DNA of 64,000 bases from CBDIHH01 sp965279095 (GTDB lineage: Bacteria; Pseudomonadota; Alphaproteobacteria; Caulobacterales; Caulobacteraceae), in assembly GCA_965279095.1 (NCBI GenBank), contig CBDIHH010000007.1, positions 806,001 through 870,000 of the forward strand, given 5' to 3'. The translations under genes and the position numbers were made by a program. This document shows, in pieces, positions 32,730-43,218 of the stretch. The stretch's first letter is position 1; each line of letters begins with the position of its first letter. The notes under the pieces are model-generated. The model saw only the letters and a program-made list of their open reading frames with translations. It made no database searches and was not told the DNA's origin.

Positions 32730-35257
32730 TGGCCCTGTTGTCCTTGCCGCTGTCGGCGCGCTTCGCTGCGCGGGAGCTGCGGGCCGGGGTGCGCGGCTTT
32801 CGCATCTTCCTCGCCTGCCTGGCCCTGGGCGTGGCCGCCATCGCCGCGGCCGGCTCCACCGCCGAGGCCTTCCGCCGCGGTCTGGCGTCGGAGGCCCGCG
32901 ATATCCTCGGCGGCGACCTGTCGGTCTCGACCCAGGGGGGCTTCACCCCGGCCGAGCAGGCGGTGTTCGGCAAGGCCGGCCGGGTGGCCCTCAGCCACGC
33001 CACCCAGGTGATGGCCGAGGGCCCCGGCGGCGACCGCCGTCTGGTGGAGCTGCGCGGGGTCGACGCCGCCTACCCCCTGGCGGGCAAGGTCGAGTTGACC
33101 GACGCGGCCGGCCGCCCCCTGGCCCTGTCTGTGATCCGCGCCGAGCCGAACGCCGCGGCGGTGGAGCAGGCCCTGCTCGACAAGCTTCGCATCCGTCTCG
33201 GCGACCGCTTCCTGGTGGGCAATGTCCGCATGGTCGCCCGCGCCATCCTCGTGGGGGAGCCAGACCGCATGAGCCGCGGCTTCCAGCTCGGCCCCCGGGT
33301 GCTGACCACCCGAGACGTCCTCAAGGGCGGCGGATTCCTGGACAGCGGCCTGCGCTACTACTCCACCGCCCGCATCGCCCTGCCGCCCCAGGTGGATCCC
33401 AAGGCCGCCGCCGCCGCCATCCGCAAGGACCTGCCCAAGGGCGGCTTCCGCATCCGCGACCGCGGCGACGCGGCGCCCGGCATCCGGCGGCTGATCGACC
33501 GGCTGGAGTATTTCCTGGGCTTCATCGGCCTGGCCTCCCTGCTGGCCGGGGGCCTCGGGGTCGCCGGGGCGGTGTCGGCCTATCTGGAGACCCGCAAGGG
33601 CTCCATCGCCGTGCTCAAGGCCCTGGGGGCGGAGGGGGCGTTGATGCGGAACGTCTATCTGCTGCAGGTGGGCGTGCTGGCCCTGGTCGGGGTGGCGATC
33701 GGCCTGGCCATCGGCGCCGCGGCGCCCTTCGGCCTGGCCGCCATCGCCGGCAAGGATCTCCCGGTCCCGGCCCTGTTCGCCGTCTACCCCAGGCCCCTGG
33801 CCATGGCCGGCCTGTTCGGCCTGCTCTCCGCCGCAGCCTTCTCGCTGGGACCCCTGGCGCGGGCGCGCACCACGCCCCCCGCCGCCCTGTTCCGCAACAA
33901 CCTGTCCGGCCGGGTGGGCTTCGGGCCAGAGGTGGTCGGCGCCCTTGCGTCGGCGGCGGGGCTGGCGGCCATCGCCGTGGTCACCGCCCCCTCGCCGATG
34001 GTGGCGGGGATCATGATCGCCGGCGTCGCGGTCGCCTTCGTCGTCCTGTGGCTGCTGGGCGCCGGCGCGGCGACGGCGGCGGGCCATGTCCGCCGCTTCG
34101 CAAGAGGCACGGTGCGCCTGGGTCTGGCCAATCTGGTCGGGCCGCGCTCGGCAGCGCGCACCGCCGCCCCGGCCGTGGGCCTGGGCGTGGCCCTGCTGGC
34201 CGCGGTGGTGCTGATCCAGTCGAGCCTGCTCGGCCAGATCCGCGACGTGGCCCCCAAGACCGCCCCGTCCATCGTCTTCACCGAAATCCCCGCCGACCGG
34301 GCCGCCGCCTTTGACGCCGAGGTCAGCCAGGCCATCGGCGCCGAGACCCCCGACCGCTACCTGCGCATGCCCATGGCGTCCGGCCGCATCGTCCGGCTGA
34401 AGGGCGAGCCGTTCGAGATCGGCCAGATCGACCGCAGCGCCCGCTGGGCCTATGACAACGACCTGACCCTCAGCGTCATCGACGGCGAGCCGCCCAATGC
34501 CGGCGTCAAGCAGGGCCGCTGGTGGCCCCGCGGCTATCGCGGCCCGCCCCTGGTGGCCATGGGCGCGGAGGCGGCCAAGGGCGGGGGCCTGAAGCTGGGC
34601 GACGAGATCACCGTCTCGGTGCTCGGGCGCGAGATCGACGCCAAGATCGCGGTGCTGCGCGACATCGACTTCGGCGGCTTCGGCCCCGGCTTCAACGTCA
34701 TCCTCAACACCGGGGCGCTGGAAGGGGCGGTGCTGCGCAACGTCGCCATCGCCAAGGCCGACAAGGCGCAGGAGGACGCAGTCCTGCGCCGCCTGGGAGC
34801 CAGCTTCCCCGAGGTCAATGTCATCAGCGTGCGCGAGCAGCTGGAGTCCGCCACCGCCCTGTTCGACAAACTGGCCCTGGCGGTGCGGGGCGCGGCGGGG
34901 GTCGCCGCCCTGGCCGGCCTGCTGGTGCTGGTCGGCGCCATCGCCGCCGGCGCCCGCTCCCGCGCCCGGGAGGCCTCGATCCTCAAGGTGCTGGGCGCCT
35001 CGCGGGGCCAGGTGCTGGCCGCCTACGGGGTGGAATACGGCGCCGTCGGCCTGATCGCCGGCGTCGCCGGGGTGGCGCTGGGCCTGCTGGCCGCCTGGCC
35101 GGTGGTGGTCAAGGTGTTCGAGGCCAAGTGGAGCGTCGACTGGGCCGGCGTCTTCGCCCTGGTCGGCGGCGCCGCCGGCATCGCCCTGCTGGGCGGCGTC
35201 CTGGCGGCCCTGCAGGCCCTGTCGAAGCGCCCGGCCCCGGTGCTCAGGTCCGACTGA
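32729..35257 (+). CDS. ybbP: YbbP-type FtsX-like ABC transporter permease
   Basis: 842 residues from the ATG at 32729, which overlaps the ybbA stop. An N-terminal helix (FRIFLACLALGVAAIAAAG) is followed by a large periplasmic domain, a central block of helices containing the FtsX core (LGFIGLASLLAGGLGVAGAV), a second periplasmic domain, and a C-terminal FtsX core (AGARSRAREASILKVLGAS). This duplicated arrangement is typical of YbbP. It acts in the inner membrane with YbbA. Longer upstream frames are out-of-frame readings of ybbA. Confidence 0.92.
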   Translation: MALLSLPLSARFAARELRAGVRGFRIFLACLALGVAAIAAAGSTAEAFRRGLASEARDILGGDLSVSTQGGFTPAEQAVFGKAGRVALSHATQVMAEGPGGDRRLVELRGVDAAYPLAGKVELTDAAGRPLALSVIRAEPNAAAVEQALLDKLRIRLGDRFLVGNVRMVARAILVGEPDRMSRGFQLGPRVLTTRDVLKGGGFLDSGLRYYSTARIALPPQVDPKAAAAAIRKDLPKGGFRIRDRGDAAPGIRRLIDRLEYFLGFIGLASLLAGGLGVAGAVSAYLETRKGSIAVLKALGAEGALMRNVYLLQVGVLALVGVAIGLAIGAAAPFGLAAIAGKDLPVPALFAVYPRPLAMAGLFGLLSAAAFSLGPLARARTTPPAALFRNNLSGRVGFGPEVVGALASAAGLAAIAVVTAPSPMVAGIMIAGVAVAFVVLWLLGAGAATAAGHVRRFARGTVRLGLANLVGPRSAARTAAPAVGLGVALLAAVVLIQSSLLGQIRDVAPKTAPSIVFTEIPADRAAAFDAEVSQAIGAETPDRYLRMPMASGRIVRLKGEPFEIGQIDRSARWAYDNDLTLSVIDGEPPNAGVKQGRWWPRGYRGPPLVAMGAEAAKGGGLKLGDEITVSVLGREIDAKIAVLRDIDFGGFGPGFNVILNTGALEGAVLRNVAIAKADKAQEDAVLRRLGASFPEVNVISVREQLESATALFDKLALAVRGAAGVAALAGLLVLVGAIAAGARSRAREASILKVLGASRGQVLAAYGVEYGAVGLIAGVAGVALGLLAAWPVVVKVFEAKWSVDWAGVFALVGGAAGIALLGGVLAALQALSKRPAPVLRSD

Positions 35258-35299
35258 CCCTGCCAGGTCCCCTGAGCACCGGCGCCGTGCGGCCGGCGA

Positions 35300-35980
35300 C
35301 TAAGGCTTGAGCATCGTCAGCAACTCCCGGGCGGCCGCCTCGGACGAAGCCGGGTTCTGGCCGGTCACCAGATTGCCGTCGCGGACGATGTAGGAGCCCC
35401 AGTCGGGGCCCTTCTCGTAGAGGCCGCCATTGGTCTTGAGCATGTCCTCGACCAGGAAGGGCACCACCTTGGTCAGGCCCACGCCCTCCTCCTCGGTGTT
35501 GGTGAAGCCGGTCACCCGGCGGCCTGAGACCAGGGGCGCGCCGCCCGGGGCCTGGGTGTGGCGGAAGATGGCGGGGGCGTGGCAGACGGCGGCGATGGGG
35601 CGGTCGTCCGCGGCGAAGGCCTCGATGATCCGCCGCGAATCGGCGCTCTCGGCCAGGTCCCACAGGGGTCCGTGTCCACCGGGGAAGAAGACGGCGTCGA
35701 ACGCGCCGGGATCGATTTGCGCCAGGGGCGTGGTCGCGGCCAGGGCCGCCTGCGCCGCCGGGTCGCTTTTGAACCGCCCGGTCGCCGCGGTCTGGGCGTC
35801 GGGCGCGTCGCTGCGCGGGTCCAGCGGCGGCTGGCCGCCGGCCGGCGAGGCCAGGGTGAGCGCGGCGCCGGCGTCCAGCAGCACATAGTAGGGCGCGGCG
35901 AATTCCTCGAGCCAGAAGCCGGTCTTCTCACCGGTGTCGCCGAGGCGGTCGTGGGACGTCAGCACCATCAGGATCTTCAT
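35300..35980 (-). CDS. DJ-1/PfpI family protein (Hsp31-like)
   Basis: 226 residues from the ATG at 35980, with GAGGAGA upstream. Class I glutamine amidotransferase-like fold: FFPGGHGPLWDL, the nucleophile elbow AVCHAPAIF with the reactive Cys, and FTNTEEEGVGLTKVVPFLVE, typical of the HchA-like group. Members act as glyoxalase III-type enzymes or stress chaperones. A free-standing gene, divergent from the efflux operon. Confidence 0.9.
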   Translation of the reverse strand: MKILMVLTSHDRLGDTGEKTGFWLEEFAAPYYVLLDAGAALTLASPAGGQPPLDPRSDAPDAQTAATGRFKSDPAAQAALAATTPLAQIDPGAFDAVFFPGGHGPLWDLAESADSRRIIEAFAADDRPIAAVCHAPAIFRHTQAPGGAPLVSGRRVTGFTNTEEEGVGLTKVVPFLVEDMLKTNGGLYEKGPDWGSYIVRDGNLVTGQNPASSEAAARELLTMLKP

Positions 35981-36203
35981 GGGGTCTCCTCGTCTAGCGG
36001 GGGCCGGACCGCGCTTGCTGCACCGCAGCGAAACGGTCGGGCATCGCCTCATAACCCCCTTGGCCGAGAGAGGTTGCGCGCCGCAGCGCCCGTCATCGAA
36101 CGCGCCAGGGGCCCCCTGATGCTGCACTGCGCAACCAAGCTCTGCCTTGGGCGTTCAGGCCACGGCGCCAGCCCCATACGGGCCGGCGCAGAGGCGCTAC
36201 CGG

Positions 36204-36254
36204 ATGAAATCAGTCATCGACGCCGGCGCGCCCTCCGCGCCGGCAGGGTCGTGA
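36204..36254 (+). promoter_or_regulatory. Possible leader peptide and hairpin before the efflux operon
   Basis: A 16-codon frame (ATG at 36204, MKSVIDAGAPSAPAGS) ends at TGA 36252-36254, overlapping the likely GTG start (36251) of the MFS gene. A perfect 9-base stem GCCGGCGCG (36222-36230) / CGCGCCGGC (36236-36244) lies inside it and could hide the translation start region. No strong ribosome site precedes the small frame. The regulatory role is speculative. The rest of 35981-36250 shows nothing else clear. Confidence 0.3.
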
Positions 36255-37921
36255 GCCGAAGCGTGGCGGGGCCCGCCTACCAGTTCCAGCCGCATGAGCG
36301 GCCGATGATGGTCGGGTCGCCGGCGACGCCGGAACACCCCATGGCGCGCCGGATCGGCTACGCCCTGATCGGGGTCCTGATCGCCCTGGCCAGCGGCCTC
36401 AGCAACGGACTGCTGATCGCCAACCTGCCGCAGATCCAGGGCGCGCTCGGGCTCACCCCCGTGGAGGGCGGCTGGCTGGTGGCCGCCTATTCCATGACCA
36501 ACATCTTCACCGGCTTCCTGCTGGTGAAGGCGCGCCAGCAGTTCGGCCTGCAGAACATCACCCGGGTGTTCCTGATCGGCTTTGTGATCCTGACCGGCGC
36601 CCAGGTGTTCGCCCAGAGCTTCGCCAGCGAGCTGGTCATCCGCGCCGCCGCCGGAGTCATCGCCGGCGGCCTGACGCCCCTGGCCTTCTTCTACGTCATG
36701 CAGGCGATGCCGGCGCGGTTGCGCATCGGCGGGATGATCATCGGCCTGGGCTTCACCCAGGTCGCCCTCCCCTTGTCGCGGGTCATCTCGCCCCTGCTGC
36801 TCAGCGGCGGCGATATCCAGAATCTACATCTGTTTGAGTTCGGCTTGGCGCTGACCTGCCTCGCCTCGATCGCCCTGCTCCGCCTGCCGCCGAGCGACCA
36901 GGCGGACGTCTTCGAATGGCTCGACGGGCTGACCTTCCTGCTGCTCGCCCCCGGCCTGGCGCTGCTGACCGCCGTGCTGGTGCAGGGACGGATCGTCTGG
37001 TGGACCACGCCCTGGCTCGGCTACGCCACGGCCGCCTCCATCGCCCTGATCGGCGCGGCCCTGCTGATCGAACACAACCGCGCCAGACCCCTGCTTGACA
37101 CCCGGTGGATCCGCAGCGTCGACATGCTGCGCTTCGCGGCGGTGGCCGCGGTCATGCGGGTCCTGCTGTCCGAACAGAATTTCGGCACGCTCGGCGTGCT
37201 GACGGCGGTGGGCATGGGCCAGGACCAGCTGGTCAGGCTCTACGCCGTCGTCACGGGCGCGACCCTGGCGGGCCTCGTCGTCAGCGTCGCGCGGCTCGAT
37301 CCGGCCGACCTCGTGCGGCCGATCATGATCTCGGTGGCGCTGATCCTGGCGGGCGCCCTGATCGACGCCCACGTGACCAACCTGACGCGGCCGGCCAACC
37401 TCTATCTCAGCCAGGGCCTGATCGCCTTCGCGGCCATCTATTTCCTCGGCCCCACCCTGATGCTCGGGGTCATCCGCGCGATCGTGCGCGGCCCCAGTCA
37501 CATGGTCAGTTTCTCGGCCGTGTTCGCCATCGCCCAGACCCTCGGCGGCCTGGGGGGCACGGCCCTGCTCGGCACCTTCCAGATCGTGCGCGAGAAGTTC
37601 CACTCCCACGAGCTGGCCCAGTCCCTGGTGATGACCGACCCCCTGGTCGCCCAGCGGGTCCAGCAGCTCGGCGGGGCTTACGGCCGGGTGCTCGGCGACC
37701 CCACTCTGCGGCAGGCCCAGGGGGTGGTGATGCTTGGGCAGCAGACCACGCGGGAGGCGAACATCCTCGCCTTCAACGACGTCTTCATGCTGATCGCGGT
37801 TCTAGCCGCCGTGGCTCTGGTGCTGGTCGCCCGGCGCTGGCTGTACCTGCGCCGCCACGGCATCAACCCGATCGGCAAGGAGCTGGCCGCGATCCAGCAG
37901 ATGCGGATAGAGAGCGCATGA
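36251..37921 (+). CDS. DHA2-type MFS multidrug efflux transporter (EmrB-like)
   Basis: 556 residues from GTG 36251, or 538 from ATG 36305; I prefer the GTG because YQFQPHERPMMVGSP looks like a conserved N-terminus of this subgroup. About 14 predicted helices: motif-like GGWLVAAYSMTNIFTGFLL, then FLIGFVILTGAQVFAQS and others. These transporters use the proton gradient to push drugs into a trans-envelope channel. The next two genes encode the matching adaptor and outer-membrane channel, each overlapping by four bases. The substrate is unknown. Confidence 0.9.
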   Translation: MSRSVAGPAYQFQPHERPMMVGSPATPEHPMARRIGYALIGVLIALASGLSNGLLIANLPQIQGALGLTPVEGGWLVAAYSMTNIFTGFLLVKARQQFGLQNITRVFLIGFVILTGAQVFAQSFASELVIRAAAGVIAGGLTPLAFFYVMQAMPARLRIGGMIIGLGFTQVALPLSRVISPLLLSGGDIQNLHLFEFGLALTCLASIALLRLPPSDQADVFEWLDGLTFLLLAPGLALLTAVLVQGRIVWWTTPWLGYATAASIALIGAALLIEHNRARPLLDTRWIRSVDMLRFAAVAAVMRVLLSEQNFGTLGVLTAVGMGQDQLVRLYAVVTGATLAGLVVSVARLDPADLVRPIMISVALILAGALIDAHVTNLTRPANLYLSQGLIAFAAIYFLGPTLMLGVIRAIVRGPSHMVSFSAVFAIAQTLGGLGGTALLGTFQIVREKFHSHELAQSLVMTDPLVAQRVQQLGGAYGRVLGDPTLRQAQGVVMLGQQTTREANILAFNDVFMLIAVLAAVALVLVARRWLYLRRHGINPIGKELAAIQQMRIESA

Positions 37922-39015
37922 CGGACGGCCAAGATCCTGTGGACGCGAGCGCGGCCCCGGCGCGGCCCCCCCGCTGGTCGCCGCAGAGGAGCGGCCCCAA
38001 GGGCACGCTGCTGTTCGTCGGCCTGCTGGTCGCGGGCATCCTGCTGGTGCTCTACGCCTGGGGGCTGCCGCCCTTCCAGCGCCTGACCCAGTCCACCGAG
38101 AACGCCTACGTCCGCGGTCAGACGACGGTGATCTCGCCGCAGGTGAACGGCTATGTCGCCCAGGTGATGGTGCAGGACTTCCAGCCGGTGAAGGCCGGCC
38201 AGCCCCTGCTGCGCATCGACGACCGCATCTATCGGCAGCGCCTCGCCCAGGCCGAGGCCAATGTGGCCGGCCAGGCGGCGGGCCTCAGCAACTCCCAGCA
38301 AAGCCAGCGGTCGAGCCAGGCCTCCCTGGCCGGCCAGGCGGCGGCCGTCGATAACGCCCGCGCCCAGCTGGTGCGCGCCCAGGCCGACATGGGCCGGGTC
38401 GCCGAGCTGGCCGCCGAGGGCTCCGTGTCCCTGCGCGAGCGCGACCAGACCCTCGCCGCCCTGCGCCAGGCCCAGGCGGCCGTGCGCCAGGCCCAGGCCC
38501 AGCAGGCGATCGCCCAGGAGCAGGTGCGCACGGTGGTGGTCGGCCGCGGCGGCCTGCAGGCTTCCCTGGTCAGCGCCGAGGCCGCCCGCCGCCTGGCGCA
38601 GATCGATCTGGCCAACACCGTGGTGCGCGCGCCCCAGGACGGCCAGGTGAGCGAGCTGGGCGTGCGCCTCGGCCAGTATGTCACCGCCGGCAGCCAGCTG
38701 ACCTATCTGGTGCCCAAGGCGGTCTGGGTTGTAGCCAACTTCAAGGAGCGTCAGACGGCCGGCATGGCGCCGGGGCAGCCCGCCACGGTCAAGGTCGACG
38801 CCCTGGGCGGGGCCGAGCTGAGGGGCCATGTCCAGCAGCTGGCGCCGGCCGCCGGCAGCGAGTTCTCGGTGATCCGGCCGGACAATGCGACGGGCAATTT
38901 CGTCAAGATCTCCCAGCGCATCGCCGTGCGCATCACCATCGACCCGGGCCAGCCCCTGGCGGCCAGGCTGCGGCCCGGCATGTCGGTCGAGGCCCGCGTG
39001 GACACCCGCCCGTGA
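37918..39015 (+). CDS. HlyD/EmrA-type membrane fusion protein
   Basis: 365 residues from the ATG overlapping the MFS stop. One N-terminal helix (LLFVGLLVAGILLVLYAWG), the lipoyl-like half motif STENAYVRGQTTVISPQVNGY, a ~150-residue coiled coil rich in Gln/Ala, and the second half-motif NTVVRAPQDGQVSELGVRLG. It bridges the inner-membrane pump and the outer-membrane channel. In the same operon as its partners. Confidence 0.93.
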   Translation: MTDGQDPVDASAAPARPPRWSPQRSGPKGTLLFVGLLVAGILLVLYAWGLPPFQRLTQSTENAYVRGQTTVISPQVNGYVAQVMVQDFQPVKAGQPLLRIDDRIYRQRLAQAEANVAGQAAGLSNSQQSQRSSQASLAGQAAAVDNARAQLVRAQADMGRVAELAAEGSVSLRERDQTLAALRQAQAAVRQAQAQQAIAQEQVRTVVVGRGGLQASLVSAEAARRLAQIDLANTVVRAPQDGQVSELGVRLGQYVTAGSQLTYLVPKAVWVVANFKERQTAGMAPGQPATVKVDALGGAELRGHVQQLAPAAGSEFSVIRPDNATGNFVKISQRIAVRITIDPGQPLAARLRPGMSVEARVDTRP

Positions 39016-40382
39016 GGCGGCCGGTCGTCCTCCTGGTCGCCGCGCTACTGACAGGCTGCGCGGGGGTAGGCCCGCCGCCGCCGCCGCAGGCCGCGGTCAC
39101 GCCCCCGCCGGCCTGGCGCACCGCCGTGTCGCCTGCGGCGCCCGTCGACCGCGACTGGTGGACGGGCTTCGACGACCCGATCCTGTCCAGCCTCGTACAG
39201 CGGGCCCTGGCGCGAAACCTTGACGTGGCCATCGCCGTCGCCCGCGTGCGCGAGGCGCGCGCCCAGGAGCAGGCGGCGCGCGCCCAGACCTTCCCGACCC
39301 TCGACCTGGGCGTGGGCGCCGCCCGCGCCCGCAGCCTCGACGCCTTCGGCCGGGCGACGGAGACCGCCAGCGCCCAGCCGGTCTTCCAGGCCGCCTATGA
39401 GCTCGACCTGTTCGGCCGGGTGTCGACCCAGGTCGACGCGGCCCGCCGCGGCGCCCAGGCCAGCCAGGCGGCGGCCGATGCCGCGCGGCTGAGCGTGGCG
39501 GCGGCCACGGCCAGCGGCTACATCACCCTGCGCGCCCTCGACGCCCGCCTGGCGGTGGCCCGCGACACCCTGGCCAGCCGGGCGGAGGCCCTGCGGATCG
39601 CCCGCGACCGCGCCCGCGTCGGCTATACGTCGCAGCTGGAACTGCGCCAGGCGGAGTCGGAATTTGAGGCGACCGCCCAGCTCATTCCCCAGGTCGAGCT
39701 GCAGATCGCCCGCCAGGAAGACGCGCTGAGCCTGCTGGCGGGCGACCCGCCCCGCGCCATCGCACGCGGAAAGACCCTGGCCGCGCTGCGGACGCCGCCC
39801 ATCCCCGAGGGGCTGCCGGCGGACCTTTTGCGGCGGCGGCCCGACATCGCCCAGGCCGAGTTCACCCTGGCCGCCTCGGACGCCAGCCTGGCGGCGGCGC
39901 GGGCCCAGTTCCTGCCCCAGGTCCGGCTGACCGCCTCGGCCGGGACGGTCCTGTCCTCGGCCCTAGCCGATCCGGTGCGTGTCTGGTCCCTGGGGGGAAG
40001 CGTCCTGGCGCCGATCCTCAACGGCGGACGGCTGAGGGCCCAGGCCGGGGCGGCGGCGGCGCGCCGCGACCAGGCGGCCCTGGCCTATGCCCGAACAGTG
40101 CTGACGGCCTTCCGCGAGGTCGAGGACAACCTGGCCGCCGCGGCGCGGCTCGCCGACCAGCGGACCCATCTGGCGGCGCAGCGGACGGCGGCGGCGGACG
40201 CCCTGCGCCACGCCCGCAACCGGTTCCAGGCGGGCTATTCCCCCTATCTGGAGGTGGTCGACGCCCAGCGCGCCCTGCTCAGTGTCGACCTCGGCCTGGT
40301 GCAGGCGGACGCCGACCAGCTGAACGCCCGGGTAGGCCTCTACCAGGCGTCGGGCGGCGGCTGGACCGCCGACGGCCGCTAG
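39012..40382 (+). CDS. NodT-family outer-membrane efflux lipoprotein
   Basis: 456 residues from a GTG overlapping the adaptor stop. Signal peptide with lipobox LTGC (Cys17), then RND/EmrAB-type outer membrane factor repeats: DRDWWTGFDDPILSSLVQRA, ALDARLAVARDTL, LPADLLRRRPDIAQAEFTLA and the second repeat ending VVDAQRALLSVD. It forms a trimeric channel that completes the tripartite efflux system. No terminator hairpin is obvious before sucC. Confidence 0.93.
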   Translation: MRRPVVLLVAALLTGCAGVGPPPPPQAAVTPPPAWRTAVSPAAPVDRDWWTGFDDPILSSLVQRALARNLDVAIAVARVREARAQEQAARAQTFPTLDLGVGAARARSLDAFGRATETASAQPVFQAAYELDLFGRVSTQVDAARRGAQASQAAADAARLSVAAATASGYITLRALDARLAVARDTLASRAEALRIARDRARVGYTSQLELRQAESEFEATAQLIPQVELQIARQEDALSLLAGDPPRAIARGKTLAALRTPPIPEGLPADLLRRRPDIAQAEFTLAASDASLAAARAQFLPQVRLTASAGTVLSSALADPVRVWSLGGSVLAPILNGGRLRAQAGAAAARRDQAALAYARTVLTAFREVEDNLAAAARLADQRTHLAAQRTAAADALRHARNRFQAGYSPYLEVVDAQRALLSVDLGLVQADADQLNARVGLYQASGGGWTADGR

Positions 40383-40544
40383 GCCGCGCCTGCAGCGGGA
40401 AACCATTCGCGGGCTTTCGGCCAATTCGTCCGCCACCGCGGTTGCGCCCCCCCCGGCCCCCCTCTATAACCCGCGCCCACATGATCACGCCAAGGTGAGC
40501 GGCCGTCTGACACGCGGTTGTTCCCTACAGCCGCATCGGGCCTG

Positions 40545-41713
<1,169 letters not shown>

Positions 41714-41714
<1 letters not shown>

Positions 41715-42280
41715 TGCGCGCTTTGGCACTTGGCCTCGGCTGCGCAATCCTGGCGGGCGCCGCGCACGCAAGCGGCATTGAGGAATTCAAGGCGATTTGT
41801 GTACAGAACAATTCTGAGTCAACCAGAGCGCTAGCCGCAGCTGATGCAGCCGGTTGGGGGCCTGCTCCAGCCGGTCTGCTAAAGGAGTGGCAAGACAATG
41901 GTCAGCTACAATCGCCGCTAGGCCGAATGAAACGCCAAGGTGACGCGGGCTACATTCTGATGGTTGCCGATTCTTCTGAGCCCGCTGGCGGTGGACGCTC
42001 TTTAGCCATCCGTATCTGCTCTATAATCACCAACGCCGATCCGATTTTTGCCCAAGCTGCTGTCAATTGGGCGGGCGTTCCCTCTACAATGGAAAGTAGT
42101 GATGGGGGCGTGTATCCCTTTGTCGATCAAGGCGGCGAACATATACCAGTGAAGGGATACGATGATCCCGCCATGCTGGAGTTAGTGCGCGCGCAGAAAG
42201 TTAGAATGGTGTTCGTGCAGAATACCGGCCAAGGGACGTCTATTGGCTTGGGCGTGCCCTGGAAGTTGGAAACTCACTAA
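41714..42280 (+). CDS. Secreted protein of unknown function inserted between sucC and sucD
   Basis: 188 residues. A signal peptide (MRALALGLGCAILAGAAHA) predicts a periplasmic product. The mature part has two cysteines (FKAICVQN and IRICSIITN) that could form a disulfide, and a C-terminal segment MVFVQNTGQGTSIGLGVPW. I do not recognise the family. The base composition is much lower in GC than its neighbours, and rare codons (CTA, TTA, ATA, AGA) appear. Its ATG shares one base with the sucC stop and its TAA shares one base with the sucD ATG, so it is exactly fitted into the operon and translationally coupled. Likely a transferred gene or a fast-evolving one. Confidence 0.85.
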
Positions 42281-43158
42281 TGTCCGTCCTGATCACAAAA
42301 GACACCAAGCTCATCTGCCAGGGCTTCACCGGCGCCCAGGGGACCTTCCACTCCGAGCAGGCCATCGAATACGGCACCAAGATGGTCGGCGGGGTCACCC
42401 CCGGCAAGGGCGGACAGACCCACCTGAACCTGCCCGTGTTCGACACCGTCGCCGAGGCCCGTGAGGCCACCGGCGCCGACGCCTCGGTCATCTATGTGCC
42501 GCCGCCCTTCGCCGCCGACTCCATCCTGGAGGCGATCGACGCCGAAATCCCCCTGATCGTCTGCATCACCGAGGGCATCCCGGTGCTGGACATGGTCAAG
42601 GTGAAGCGCGCCCTGTCCGGCTCCAAGTCGCGGCTGATCGGCCCCAACTGCCCCGGCGTGCTGACCCCCGGCGAGTGCAAGATCGGCATCATGCCCGGAA
42701 ACATCTTCCGCAAGGGCTCGGTGGGCGTTGTCTCGCGCTCGGGCACCCTTACCTATGAAGCCGTGTTCCAGACCTCCCAAGTGGGCCTCGGCCAGACCAC
42801 CGCCGTCGGCATTGGCGGCGACCCGGTGAAGGGCACCGAGTTCATCGACATCCTGGAGATGTTCCTGGCCGACCCGGCCACGGAATCCATCATCATGATC
42901 GGTGAGATCGGCGGCTCCGCCGAGGAGGATGCGGCCGAGTTCATTAAGCATTCCAAGGTAAAGAAGCCGATGGTCGGCTTCATCGCCGGGCGCACCGCGC
43001 CCGCGGGACGCCGGATGGGTCACGCCGGCGCCATTATTTCGGGTGGTAAGGGCGGGGCCGACACCAAGATCGCGGCCATGGAGGCTGCGGGCATTCGCGT
43101 GTCGCCGTCTCCGGCGGCATTGGGGCAAACGCTTCTCGAGGTGCTCAAGGGCGCCTGA
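42280..43158 (+). CDS. sucD: Succinyl-CoA synthetase alpha subunit
   Basis: 292 residues. CoA-binding Rossmann domain with GFTGAQGTFHSEQAI, the GPNCPGVLTPGECKIGIMPG region, and the phosphohistidine loop GRRMGHAGAIISGGKG with catalytic His. Pairs with SucC. Its start overlaps the stop of the inserted secreted-protein gene, so its translation probably depends on that gene being read through. sucA follows after 60 bases. Confidence 0.97.
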   Translation: MSVLITKDTKLICQGFTGAQGTFHSEQAIEYGTKMVGGVTPGKGGQTHLNLPVFDTVAEAREATGADASVIYVPPPFAADSILEAIDAEIPLIVCITEGIPVLDMVKVKRALSGSKSRLIGPNCPGVLTPGECKIGIMPGNIFRKGSVGVVSRSGTLTYEAVFQTSQVGLGQTTAVGIGGDPVKGTEFIDILEMFLADPATESIIMIGEIGGSAEEDAAEFIKHSKVKKPMVGFIAGRTAPAGRRMGHAGAIISGGKGGADTKIAAMEAAGIRVSPSPAALGQTLLEVLKGA

Positions 43159-43218
43159 GGCTAGGACTAGAAGACGGCGGTCCGCCTGGCGCGGCGGGGG
43201 CGCCGATGGATCGATATC

